Shown here: positions 9,916-20,459 of the stretch, in pieces
How the letters are laid out: every line of letters begins with the position of its first letter
How positions within the stretch are numbered: position 1 is the first letter of the stretch
Source of the DNA: Spirogloea muscicola
Lineage: Eukaryota; Streptophyta; Zygnematophyceae; Spirogloeales; Spirogloeaceae
Length of the DNA: 26,206 bases
Reading direction: 5' to 3'
Assembly: GCA_009602725.1 (NCBI GenBank)
Contig: WELB01000001.1
Location: 1,027,966-1,054,171 of the forward strand
Translations under genes and position numbers: made by a program
The notes under the pieces: generated by a model
Databases searched by the model: none
Told to the model about the DNA's origin: nothing
Seen by the model: only the letters and a program-made list of their open reading frames with translations

Positions 9916-10467
9916 CTTGCTCTCATCCAGGTGGGATTCATTCATCATCCATTTCATCAGTGCATTGAGGCGGCTGTGCAGCATAGGATTGAGGGCTTCT
10001 GCCACCATACTTATACAAGTTTGCACTCTCCTGTGTGCTTGCAGAGAACCTCTTTGCTTGCGCATAGACCTGCACAAGCAGTCCTGTGGAAGCGCACCAC
10101 GGTCAATGTACATAGCTTGGCTACCCAGTCTGTGCATCCCACAGCGGACTGTCGGTGGCTGAGGGCATTGCAAGGAGTCTCCCTCCTCGCGTCGTGCTTT
10201 AGAGTCTTCACATTCTTCACATTTAGCTTCTCTTCATTGCAGGCGAAGCGAGAGAACCATATCGCAAGGTCCTTTCCCTGACCACTTGCCCCACTTTTAC
10301 CTGGCCAGTCATATTAGCATGATAGAAGACTGCTTTGGCACGCAACCCTTTAGCAATTGCTGCACCAGGCTGGAGGCTGTGCAATAAAGAATGTTCTGAG
10401 GACAGTAGCCCCGGCAGGTCAGCCCATGACTCATAAGAGGGAGACTAGTGCACATCATTTGTGCAAG
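9916..10467. other. Convergent intergenic region between the SPRING-like gene and ERdj3
   Basis: About 550 bases between facing stop codons. It should hold both 3' untranslated regions. An AATAAA on the plus strand lies near 10381, in the context GTGCAATAAAGA. The same 12 bases also occur inside SPRING-like intron 4 near 9347, so its role in 3' end formation is doubtful. No gene seen. Confidence 0.6.
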
Positions 10468-13285
10468 TCACCCAAATGTTTGTCGGATGACATCCCTCTG
10501 AGCGTCTGTGAGGGAGTCTGGGAAGTCTATGTCAAATGTGACATAGAGGTCCCCCTTCTTGTTGGACTCGTACTTAGGCATGCCCTCCTTGGCAATCTTC
10601 CTCACTTCGCCTGGTTTTGTGACGCCCTGTGATGCCACAGCAAGTCTACATTCAGCTAGCTGCAGGAGATGCGGCTGAAGTAGTAAAGGGAGAAGAGCTT
10701 AGATAGCTGAATGGGATCCTACTCATACCTTGGTGCCAATTTTGACTTGGTGGCCATCCAAGTGCTCCATCTCGTGCTCAAAGCCAACAAGCGCATCCAC
10801 CTGGAGAATGTCCACTTGCCTCTTGACTGAAAGCCGAATAGCACATGGCCAGACTAAGATGGCCTCTGAGCAATGTTGCATGTGCACTTATGTGAATGCT
10901 TGAACTTGCATATGATTGCAGCCAATTCTTTGACAAAGACTCACCAAGGTAATGGAGTGCCGCATGGCTAAGTTGTCTCCGTCTCGGTGGAACGTCCTGT
11001 GTGGTCGTGTCCTGATCACAAACTGCACAAGCAGACACGGTGATATATGAGCAGGTGAGCTGCACAGAAATTGGATGGAATGCTGGAGTAAGCCCTCCTT
11101 CAGATATGCTAATGTGAGAAGGCATGACGACTGTTATTTCTTTCCATATCACGTCAGATCTTACAGGGGCCAGGGCGCTCTGCTGTTCTCGTCATGCTTC
11201 CCTCACACACTCCTCAATGCAGTGGTGGTCAAACATGATTGCTCACCTTCAGGTCCCCTGGATCACCATCAGCAATCGGCTCTCCCTCGTCATAGAAGAC
11301 TATCTCCTATAAAAGTAGGATATTGACAATGACCTGCTGATCAGTGTGTGCAGTGTGGACCAAGACCATGTGAAACTGCTGCAAGCCCCATGTATCAGAC
11401 TCTTTGTAATGCTTACACTTTGATACACGCACTGGTCTGTGTACCATCAGAAGCAGGCTGTCAAAGTTGGAGTGCAATGTGCAAGTCCAGCACGTGGCCA
11501 TTCCTATTACCTGGCCATCAGTCATGCCCTTCTCAATATCAACTTGGACCGGGCCTTGCTCCCTTACTAGCTTGATGTTGGGGCAGTCCTCACAAACCTG
11601 AAGTCCAGCATGACCAATGACTTTCATTAATGAAGCAGTTATAAGTTGCAATAAGGTTGCCACGGTGCTGATAGAGGATGTTCAGCCAGTCTTGCAGATG
11701 TGTGACCCTTTATTACTGCTGTGATTAAGGTGGTAGTGGAGACAACTGTACCTGCTGAGCAAATTGCTGGAACATGCCTGGTCCAATCTGCTTGGTGACC
11801 ATTTTGTTTTTGCAGTTACATTTCCTCTTCCCAGGGGCTGGCTTGAACACGTTCTTGTCTCGCCACATCTGACCAAGCACTTTCTGCCGCTCAGATGGTG
11901 TTCTCAATACTACCGCAATGACTCGCCTGTGCATCTCCACCTGACGAGCTACAGACAAGAAGAGAGCCTATGTATTACATGTACATGATTACATTGTGGA
12001 GCAGACAAGCAGTGTAATCTCATACCCTGAAGGTAGCGCCCCCGTAAAGGTCCTCCAGCGTAGCCTCCAGCTCAACAACAACCTCATCGCCTTTTGGTAC
12101 CTTCTCTTCCTCCTCTTCTCTTTGACCACCAAAGCCAAAGTTCATACCCCCCCCAAAGAACCTGATGCCGAAAGCCACAAATATGCTCTGAAGTGCTCTG
12201 AAGCCCTTTGTTTGTGAGCCCTCAAAGGCATGCTACAGGATCAAAGGGCATTCCATCAGACAACTCTTTGTGTGCCTGGAGCATAGTCACATACACGGTT
12301 TGTAGCACAAATACAGCTGAAGAATGGACTCACTGGGAAAATATGTCCTGTGCAAAGCCTCCGCCCCCTCCTCCCCCTCCTTGCTGAGCATGCTGCTTCA
12401 GTCCCTCCTCCCCGTATTGGTCATAAATCTGCCGCTTTTCCTTGTCAGAGAGGATCTCGTAGGCTGGAAAGAGCAAGCAGCACAGAGAAACATTGTCACA
12501 CGAGGTCAACCCTGCCTTCAAATAAAGGATGGAGGCAATTCATGATGTGAGAAGGCTGACTCAGCCTCCCTCTGACAGTTCTGTGACAGCAAGCCCAAAT
12601 TACAGTGAGATGCCATTCACGTTCCACTCAAGAGCTTTACAGATTGAATGCCTGCCACCTACCGTTACTGATCTCAGTGAACCGTTTGCTTGCTTCTGCA
12701 TCATCAGGGTTTTTGTCCGGGTGATACTTCAATGCCAGCTTCCTGTATGCTCTCTTTATCTGCTCCTCTCCAGCAGACTTTGATACTTGCAGGACATCAT
12801 AGTAGCTCTTCCTGCCAAGCATTAAGGAGACCATTATTGACTATCAGCCTGTTTCTCTCCACAGTCCACCAAATTCAGTTCAGCAGATGAGGCGCTGTCT
12901 GTGCAAGCTCTTCAGCTAAGTGGAGTCAGCTACACGAACTACAGTGGTTGTCTTTCAGATTCTCAGCTCCCAGAAGCGGGGTCAAAGACGTTGCTAAATA
13001 GTCATTGCTTGCTACATGAGAACCCAAGTAAGCCTCAACTGTCAAGGTACAGGGATGTGCAGCTAATGGGATCAGAACCACGTCGACGCAGCAACGATCA
13101 GATACTTGCAGGCCCTGTCTAGCACACGACTCCGAAGTTGAGAGCTGGCTCCTTCTACGTTGACGGAACGTGCAAAATCACTAGCGGTCTGAGTGTCTTG
13201 TTCCTCACCCTGCGAATGTCACCTCCACGAGTGTAAGGAGGGCTGCAAGGCATAAGCAGAGCGCGAACGGCCGCGCGATCCGCAT
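10468..13285 (-). CDS. ERDJ3B: ER-luminal DnaJ/Hsp40 co-chaperone ERdj3 (DNAJB11/ERdj3B)
   Basis: Recruits and stimulates the ER Hsp70 BiP and binds unfolded secretory proteins. Ten exons on the minus strand: 13285-13209, 12811-12663, 12463-12334, 12161-12026, 11868-11752, 11597-11511, 11306-11247, 11022-10945, 10800-10729 and 10626-10468. All phases agree; total 354 aa (human DNAJB11 is 358). Exon 1 encodes a signal peptide: MRIAR, a hydrophobic core [14 protein letters not shown], then VTFAG. It joins to [14 protein letters not shown], the J domain, with HPD at residues 56-58. A glycine-rich linker (eight G) and [12 protein letters not shown] follow. Then come the paired-cysteine insert typical of ERdj3 (KRKCNCKNK and VCEDCPN, not the four-repeat zinc finger of DnaJ), the C-terminal beta domains ([31 protein letters not shown]) and [12 protein letters not shown] near the end. 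No KDEL signal, as usual for ERdj3. Exon 5 is set at ATGTGGCGAGAC rather than the longer open frame upstream because that restores the family sequence. Confidence 0.96.
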
Positions 13286-14172
13286 GGTGCGCCGCAGTGC
13301 CTGCCTCCTCTCATGCGCGCATGCTGCCGACGGCGGGATGGTAGCACCGCGACAGAATTCCCTCCTGGCCGCAGGGTGATCGAGGTCCCGCACAGGATCT
13401 GCGGGCTCCGCCGCGCAGCCGCCGAACTTGCGGCCAGGATCGACGCGGAGGCGCCGCAGGCCGGCAGGCCGACGCGTCTGGCGGCCTCGCGGCGTCGAGG
13501 CCGCCCGGCGATCGCGGCGCAGGTCGCGGCGCGCCTGGCGGGGCGTGGGGGGGAGGGCCGGGAGTTGGTTGTAGCAACCCGAACTGCCCGTGGGACTTTT
13601 GGGTGCTTAATTAGGGCCAATTTACCCTTGCCCGGTCGGTCACGGCCGAAGGGTACGTGTCGCGCGTTGTATGGACGCCTGGAATGAAGACCTTGCCAAT
13701 ACGAGGCCAAGACGATGTCAATATGTGACCGACCGGGTAGGTGTAAATTGGCCCTTAGTTTCCTAGATTTAGCCGCAGGTGCTGATTTCGTCCAACCATC
13801 TGGCGCTCCTCTGCGCGCACGGGCGACTGCCACCTGCGCGCGCAGCTCTGGTTGGCGGGCGCGGTGCCCGGAACGCCGGCGGAGCGGCCCCATTGGCGCC
13901 GCCGGTCGGACAGGCGCCCCACGGACGACGATGCCAGTAGAGGACTCGCTGCCCGACACACGGCTGGCGGGGCCCCGTTGACGGGAGGGCGCGTCGCCGT
14001 CGCCAGGCTCGCCGTTAGCGCCGTCCCGCAGCCGCCGCAGCAGATTTGTGGATGTTCGGATTGACGGAGCCACTTTAGGCCGTCAACAATCCAGCAATGC
14101 ACGGACTNCGCCGCGCATTGCTGCCGCCGCCGCCGCCGGCTTCGCCGCTGCCGCCACCGCCGGCGTGCGGGG
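13286..14172. promoter_or_regulatory. Divergent promoter region between ERdj3 and TOP1
   Basis: About 890 bases shared by two genes transcribed away from each other. It is very GC-rich at 13400-13560 and 13830-14170 and carries a small MITE between. The long GC-rich ORFs here show no family features and overlap on both strands, so I treat them as chance. CGTTAGCGCCG lies at 14013-14023 and an inverted CCAAT (CCATTGG) near 13890. An n at 14108 lies 65 bases before the TOP1 ATG, so leader or N-terminal sequence may be missing. Confidence 0.5.
13614..13754. mobile_element. Tourist-like (PIF/Harbinger-type) MITE, 141 bp
   Basis: Terminal inverted repeats of 30 bases (13614-13643 and 13725-13754) match at 27 of 30 positions. 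The outer 12 bases, GGGCCAATTTAC, are perfect. The element is flanked by TTA on both sides (13611-13613 and 13755-13757), a 3-bp target-site duplication of the TWA type made by PIF/Harbinger transposases. The 81-base core has no coding capacity, so movement would need a transposase from elsewhere. It sits about 330 bases upstream of ERdj3 and 420 bases upstream of TOP1. Superfamily is inferred from the duplication and terminal bases only. Confidence 0.8.
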
Positions 14173-17100
14173 ATGAAGAAGGCGGCGGAGAAGCCAAAGA
14201 AGCGGCCGCGGAGCGCGCGAGACGACAGCGTCGACGATGACGACCTGCCTCTGGCGCAGCGCGTCGCGCTGGCGCAGCAGGCCGTCCAGTCCGGCGGCAC
14301 GCAGAAGTGGACGACGCTGGAGCACAACGGCGTCATCTTCCCGCCGCCCTACAAGCCGCACGGCGTCAAGATGCTCTACGACAAGAAGCCTGTGGACCTC
14401 GCCCCCAGCCAGGAGGAGGTGCGCCGCGCTACATGGCGGCGTGCTCGTCGGGTCCTAACGAGCCGCTGCACTGAGCACTGTGCCAGGCATGGCGACGAGC
14501 CCTGCCTTGCTCACCAAGTGGCAGCTGCTGCGTGTGTGCCAGGTGGCCACCATGTTCGCCATCATGAAGGAGACGGACTACGCCACCAAGCCGGCGTTCA
14601 TCAAGAACTTCTGGCACGATTGGCGCAAAATCCTGGGCCACAAGCACGTCATCCAGCGCCTGGACCTCTGCGACTTTGAGCCGATTTGGCAGTGGCATCT
14701 GCGGGAGAAGGAGAAGAAGAAGGAGATGACGTCTGAGGTGAGCAGGCGCTTCGCGTGTGCGCCAGGCACTCGCGGCAATCCTTAATCTGGCAGGCTGGTG
14801 GCCAGGTCATGTGTGTGGCATGCGGTAGTAGTGCTCGGAGCTGGAAGCCGATGGATGAGGGGAAAAGCTGGGCATGTGACGGATGTGCCGCCATGCAGAC
14901 GGAGGCAGCTGTGGGATTCTGAGCAAGTGACAGCGTGCATGCTCAATGGGAACTTCCGAGGGCAGATTGGCAGCTGACTCGAGGTTTTTTGGGACTGCCG
15001 CTTGCTGCAGGAGAAGAAGCGCGGCAAGGAGGAGAAGCTGAAGATGGAGGAGAAGTACATGTACGCTGTCGTCGACGGCGTCAAGGAGAAGGTCCCTCTT
15101 ACGACTCACTCTTCTGCTTGCCAACTCCTAGTCCACAGTCTCTATGGAGTTGGCAACCCACTTCACTCGGTCCCTTCTCAGATCCCCCCAACCCCCACTG
15201 CCCCCCTCCCCCGCTTCGTCCCAACTGCCAACACCCATTTTCCCTTCTCTCAGTTGGTGAGTTGGTGGTGCTGCCAGAGCTCGTAAGGAAGTAGCTATGC
15301 AGCTCATGCGCTACTTGCTGTCTAACCCAGGTTGGCAACTTCCGGGTTGAGCCTCCAGGACTCTTCCGAGGTCGCGGCGAGCATCCCAAGGTTGGCTGGC
15401 GCTCACTGCTCCGGAGTCCATGATATAGATACATGCCGAGTTGCACATGTCTGAATCTGCATGTAGATGCCCTGTGCATTGTGGCATGTAGGAGGTGAGC
15501 TACATTTGTTGTTTTGAGACAGTTTTGCCGTGCTGCACACGCTTGCGGTGCCTACTTTTTGTAAAGCTTTGGCTTTGGCGCTATTCTGCAATCTGTGAAT
15601 TTGTAGATGACAAGAATCCCTCCCTTACCAGTATGTTCCATTCCTCATCCAGATGGGCAAGTTGAAGAGAAGAATACAGCCGGAGGACATCACAATCAAT
15701 GTTGGCAAGGGAGCGCCTGTCCCAGACTGCCCAATCCCTGGACACAAGTAGGTACCTTTGCAACCACCTCGCACCTTCTGCTGAGATTCCATCTGCAACA
15801 CCAGCTCTGAACACGACAAATCGTACCCATAGATCTTACATTCGTCGACCCACCTCAGATTTGGGTTATATGTGAGGGTGTTAATCGTCTGTCATTGCTC
15901 ACCGTGCCCGTGAGCAAGGTGGAAGGAGGTCCGCAGGGACAACACAGTGACCTGGTTGGCATTCTGGTCCGACCCTATCAATGAGAGGGAGTTCAAATAC
16001 GTATTCCTAGCTCCAAGCAGCGCGCTTAAGGGCCAGAGTGACAAGGAGAAGTACGAAAAGGCCCGTGGCCTCAAGGTAAAGTCTGGACATATCCACAGAA
16101 CAGTGAATGATTTTATCGTTGCGTGATTATATTGCTGCAATGCCCATCAGCTGGCCAAGTAGCCAGGATGGCAAAGTCAGAGGAAATAATCACTCTTTCC
16201 GGATGTAGGAGCTGATTTTCCAATCCTGTTGCAGAACTACATTGCAGATATCCGAAGAACATATACCAAAAATTTTGATGCAAAGGATATGACCAAGAAA
16301 CAATTAGCAGTGGCAACATACCTCATAGATAGACTGGCCCTTCGAGCTGGTAATGAGAAGGTGTGTGCTTGCTTGATCCTCTGGCGAGCATCGCAGAGCA
16401 AGTTGTGTGCTATGTGACTTAGGTTAGTCAGTAGAACCTGCTAACAACTGAATATCGTGATTTGATTATGCTATTCAGTCTGAATAGGTCATGTATCCCT
16501 CAGATCAAGCTTAGTCTTGTGGATTGAACTTCTGATTCATCAAGCATCTCTCTTACACGGTTCACACTTTCTGGCTGCTGACAGGACGAGGATGAAGCTG
16601 ACACTGTAGGTTGCTGCTCATTGAAGGTAGAACACGTAAAATTGATTCCACCCCATTCTTTGCAGGTAAAGTTTGACCATAAGCTGATCTATCCCACTGA
16701 GAAAGGCCCAATCAACAGCTATGATACCTTTGTCGTGGTTCATGCTCTTGTTTGATGCCTTGGTGCGTTTTCCACTCTTTCCTTGTCAAATATGGCGTCG
16801 TTCTCAGTTGGAAATCGCCGATCTGAACCTTCCGCCCATGTTGCTCACTACTGAAAATGAATGCTTTCTGCAGTTTGACTTTTTGGGTAAGGACTCCATA
16901 AGGTACTTCAACACCGTTGAAGTGGAGCAGAAGGTGTATAGGTGTGTAGGCGAGTTTCAAAAAGGTGCGGACTGCTGCAAACAACTTCACTGTCACAAGT
17001 CTGACATAGCTGTGGCTTAGGGTTGGCTTGGCCTCAGCCCTCCCCATTCATCACTTTGCTGAGTGGCCCATGATTTTCTTGCCCTAGTAAGCATAACTCG

Positions 17101-18593
17101 TGCTGAGCACTGTACATTCAGGCTTCAGCTGCTCAATAAATCAGACAGGCTCACAAGACTTCCAAGCCGGCACTTGTCAGGAAAGAAAGTTGATGTGGAC
17201 CTATTTGATAGGATTAATACGTCCTCCTTAAACACTCACCTGAAGGAGATCATGCCTGGCCTTACCGCCAAGGTCTTTCGTACCTACAATGCTTCTATTA
17301 CCCTTGATGACTTGGTGAGTGGACAATGTACACAGGAAACAAGTGGCCCTCCTGTTCACCAGATGTCCCAAGTGGCCCTTAGCTTCAAGTCTGTCATGAA
17401 GCATGGAGCTGCAATCTGGTGCTTCACTTATGGGCTGATCTCACAACAGCCGCTTTTCTGGCAGGCATTCTTGTTTGCCTTCCTAATAAGTGGACTCTTA
17501 TGCAGTTGCAAAGCACAGACGGTGGGTCATTGGCCGAGCGTTTGGCGAGCTACCAGAGGGCAAATAAAGAAGTTGCCATCTTGTGTAATCACCAGCGGAC
17601 AGTGTCCAAGAGTCATGGAACACAGATGGAGAAACTAGCCGGAAAGACGAGCGAGCTTCAGGTATCAAAGTGGACATTTTCTGGTCGCCTCACAATTGTA
17701 ACTCTGACTTTCTATACGACAATATGAGTGGATCGCCTGAGCTTCAAGTCATTGAACTAAAGCCTGCTCATTTGCACAAGTTCTCATGATTGTGAGTGTG
17801 CCTGCAGACTCTGCTAGCTGAACTAGAAGTAGATTTGGAGAGAGCAAAAAAAGGAAAGCCGCCTCTACAGAAGCCTGGCGGCACTCCCAAGAAAAGTATG
17901 AGTGTTGAGTCGTGAGTACACTTGACATGATCCCACTGGCCTTTATCATGCTAGGGGTACTGGCCCTGTATTCACGGCACTTCTAATGGGGAGCTTGCTA
18001 TCTTATGTCAGTGTTACAGGTTGTGAAGGTTACTAGAGTGAATAATGTGCTGGAAGCAGTAGCCCTCGTGTTAGGGTGCTGACTGGTGCCTCTGCTTCAT
18101 CTGCAAGCCTGACAATCGACCTTTGGGTGGTCCAGGCTGGAAAACAAGATACACGCCGCCAAGCAGAGGATGCTGAAGATGAAATTGGACATGGCAGTCA
18201 AGGATGACTTGAAGACTGTTGCCCTAGGCACCTCAAAAATCAATTACTTAGACCCAAGGATTACGGTGGCCTGGTGCAAGTTGCACGAGGTCTCCATTGA
18301 GAAGGTGAGGGTGGCTAGCTATAAAACAAGGCCCTAAACCTTAAGTCGCCAAGGTGCCCGTGCAGTTACTTATGCGTAGTCTGCACTGCTAATTTGAGTT
18401 GTCTATGTAAGCCGAAAGCATGGATGACTTGTCGGTCTGTAGCAAGATTGTGGTCTGTGATCCTTGACAGCAGAAGGCTGCAATCACTGCAACATGCTGA
18501 CATTGATCGGAGCAATCTCTACAGATATTCAACAAGTCGCTCTTGGGCAAGTTCGCATGGGCTATGGATGCTGGAATGGACTATCGATTTTGA
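14173..18593 (+). CDS. TOP1: DNA topoisomerase I (type IB)
   Basis: Nuclear enzyme that relaxes supercoils by transient single-strand nicking. Fifteen exons: 14173-14418, 14543-14737, 15011-15091, 15331-15390, 15653-15747, 15919-16075, 16235-16360, 16585-16635, 16666-16737, 16874-16964, 17181-17314, 17506-17661, 17808-17911, 18136-18304 and 18525-18593. Phases agree throughout; total 601 aa. The catalytic pentad is complete: R315 (LALRAGNEK), K367 ([11 protein letters not shown]), R425 ([12 protein letters not shown]), H465 (CNHQR) and the nucleophile Y560 ([15 protein letters not shown]). Core landmarks include [32 protein letters not shown] and [12 protein letters not shown]. The C-terminus ends [13 protein letters not shown]. 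The lysine-rich linker between H465 and Y560 is present. The N-terminal domain is only about 40 residues (basic KKRPRSAR, then acidic), against roughly 200 in animals. Either it is truly short, or an upstream exon was lost at the n (14108). GC content at third positions falls sharply from exons 1-4 to later exons. Confidence 0.97.
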
Positions 18594-19522
18594 CAGGATG
18601 GAGAATTTTACAACTGGGCCAAATTAGAGGCCTTATCTTGGGGCCGGCGCATCGGCTCGCTACGTCTCTCAATAGCAAACCCCAGCCTGATCAGCTAATT
18701 GCACTTGCAATCAATTTGTTGTTCCATGGTGAAGACCAGTAGTCGCCGCCTTTAGCTGTAAGCCTGCAGAAAGCCTACAGGCACAGATGTAATTTTACCT
18801 TGAGTGCTCATCAGGAGAGCCTTTTCAGCTGGTGATCGAGTTAACGCTTAGACCTCCCATTCACATGGCACATGGAGGATTGAGATCCATGTACATTTGC
18901 TGCTGCTGCTTTTCAGCTTCGGGGCAGAGCATATGATGATGCCACATGATATCAGTGCTCTCTGGCTGTCTGGTATCAGCTTGGCAGCCTTTCCAATACC
19001 TGTGGCATTGCACCAGCCAAAGGGCATCACTTTGATGTAATGTACTTTTACTAAATTGACTGATGTCATGGACTTCACAGGTTACCTCCACGATCATCCA
19101 CTGCTCGGCATGAGGGGAACAAGTAAAGTTGACACCCTGGTGCCAAGGACGCTGTGCAGCTGCTGGTGACGCAGAGCTGTACAAAGCAAGCTGCTGCATG
19201 GCGAATCAGCTGCCAATGTTGCTTTGTCTTGGTACTCCACTCCACTGCTCTGCCTTAGGGGGGACAAGTAAAGCTGTACAGCACTGACGCCAAGGACGCT
19301 GTGCAGCTGCTGGTATGGAATATGAGCTGTGCCAACCACCAGCTGCTGCATTGGTGAATATGGTGCTTTGTCATGGTACGCCGATCAGAGCTGTGCAAGC
19401 CCTTCTCTGCAGCTCTCCACCACGGATGAATAGCAGCAACCTGGCCAGCTGTTTTGCCAAGGCCATGGCCTCGGCTCTGCCACTGATGACCGGCACTGGG
19501 GGCCTATGGTGGAGAGGGCAGC
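18594..19522. other. Convergent intergenic region between TOP1 and the V-ATPase D gene
   Basis: About 930 bases between facing stops. It holds the 3' ends of both genes. A TGTAA, the usual chlorophyte poly(A) signal, occurs near 18788 on the TOP1 strand. The right half is dominated by a 145-bp tandem duplication. No coding sequence recognised. Confidence 0.6.
19093..19384 (+). repeat. Diverged 145-bp tandem duplication
   Basis: Two copies offset by 145 bases. Shared blocks are ACAAGTAAAG (19119 and 19264), then GCCAAGGACGCTGTGCAGCTGCTGGT in both, then AGCTGCTGCATGG-like, TTGGTGAAT-like and TGCTTTGTC-TGGTAC blocks. The similarity also covers a TCCACTGCTC block before each copy. Substitutions and small indels separate the copies, so the event is not very recent. 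Confidence 0.75.
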
Positions 19523-20459
19523 TCAGAAGATGATGTCCGCATCCTTGCTGCCCAGGAGGGACTCATATGCGTCATGCAGCAGGCCCACCACGCTGCTCTT
19601 GGCCGGCTGCTGCTCCCCAGCAGCGGCCTCCCGCGCCGCCTGCGCCTCAGCAAAGGCCTTGTTCTTGGCCAGCTGCTTGTCAGCCTCGCGCTTCTTGTAG
19701 GCCTGCACCTTCTTGAGCCGGAAGAAGTCCTCACGCTCCAGCTCGTCCAGCTCGCCCTTGATGTAGCTGATGGTGTTCTCCAGCCTCGGCTTGACGACGT
19801 TCTCGAGCGCGTTGACGCGGCGGTTGGTGGTCTTGATGGCCTCGTCGAGCGTGAGGAAGGACGTCTGCAGCGACGCGAGCTCGACGAGCAGCTCCACGGC
19901 GCGCACAAACGCCGAGCGGCAGAGCTGGACCTGCTGGCCGCCACGTGCCAGGCCCGTGAGGTCGTTGCGCGTCTCGCCGGCCTCCGTGAAGTGCTCGAAC
20001 TTGGGTATCTTCACGCCCGCCACGTTCTCCTGCCGCGCCCGCACCTTCACCGTCGCCTGCAGCGCCGCAGCAAAGCGGCCTCCCTCGCTGTCAGGTCGTC
20101 GCGGCGCAGGACGCCCACAGACGTGCAATGCCCAATGTCGGCGCTTACATGAGATACCCAGCAACGGGGTCCGACGCCCCTACCTGCTCCACGTTCTCGA
20201 AGACGACGTGCTTGATGTTCTCGCCGCCGGCGTACTTGGCCTCGGTGAGCGCGAACGCCGAGTCCTTCATGACGGCGCCCATGGACTCCTTGGCCTCCAC
20301 GATCTTGCGCAGGATCTGGCGGAACTGCATCGTCAGCGCGTCGCTCTTCTTCTTCAGCAGCTGGTGGCCCTTGGTGGCGCCCACCAGCCGCGCCTTCACC
20401 ACGCCCAGCACCGTCACCGTGGGCACCACGTTCAGCCGCTGCCCGCCGCCGCCCGACAT
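19523..20459 (-). CDS. VHA-D: V-type proton ATPase subunit D
   Basis: Central rotor-shaft subunit of the V1 sector, which couples ATP hydrolysis to proton pumping into vacuoles and Golgi. Two exons on the minus strand: 20459-20184 (92 codons) and 20056-19523, joined in phase 0; 269 aa, against about 261 in plants. It starts MSGGGGQRLNVVPTVTVLG. It keeps the conserved blocks GATKGHQLLKKKSDALTMQF, NDLTGLARGGQQ, LASLQTSFLTLDEAIKTTNR, RRVNALENVV and ISYIKGELDELEREDFFRLK, and ends in DADIIF. The long helices at both ends would form the antiparallel coiled coil of the shaft. An Ala/Glu-rich insert before the tail is less conserved. Exon 1 is GC-rich. The gene shares its upstream region with TIM23. 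Confidence 0.96.

Noticed and set aside
9607-10173. Minus-strand 188-codon ORF across the SPRING-like 3' end
   Set aside because: Antisense to the exon encoding the conserved C-terminal cysteine module, with no family features.
10376-10387. AATAAA as the SPRING-like poly(A) signal
   Set aside because: The same 12-base context also occurs inside intron 4 near 9347, and chlorophytes usually use TGTAA, so the call would be unsupported.
11725-11958. Longer version of ERdj3 exon 5 starting near 11958
   Set aside because: Starting the exon at ATGTGG (11868) restores the conserved [17 protein letters not shown] join in phase; the extra 30 residues match nothing in the family.
13219-14073. Minus-strand 284-codon ORF and overlapping plus ORF at 13313-13687
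   Set aside because: Arg/Ala/Pro-rich frames in a GC-rich promoter. They run through the MITE and across the ERdj3 signal-peptide exon in another frame; no motif recognised.
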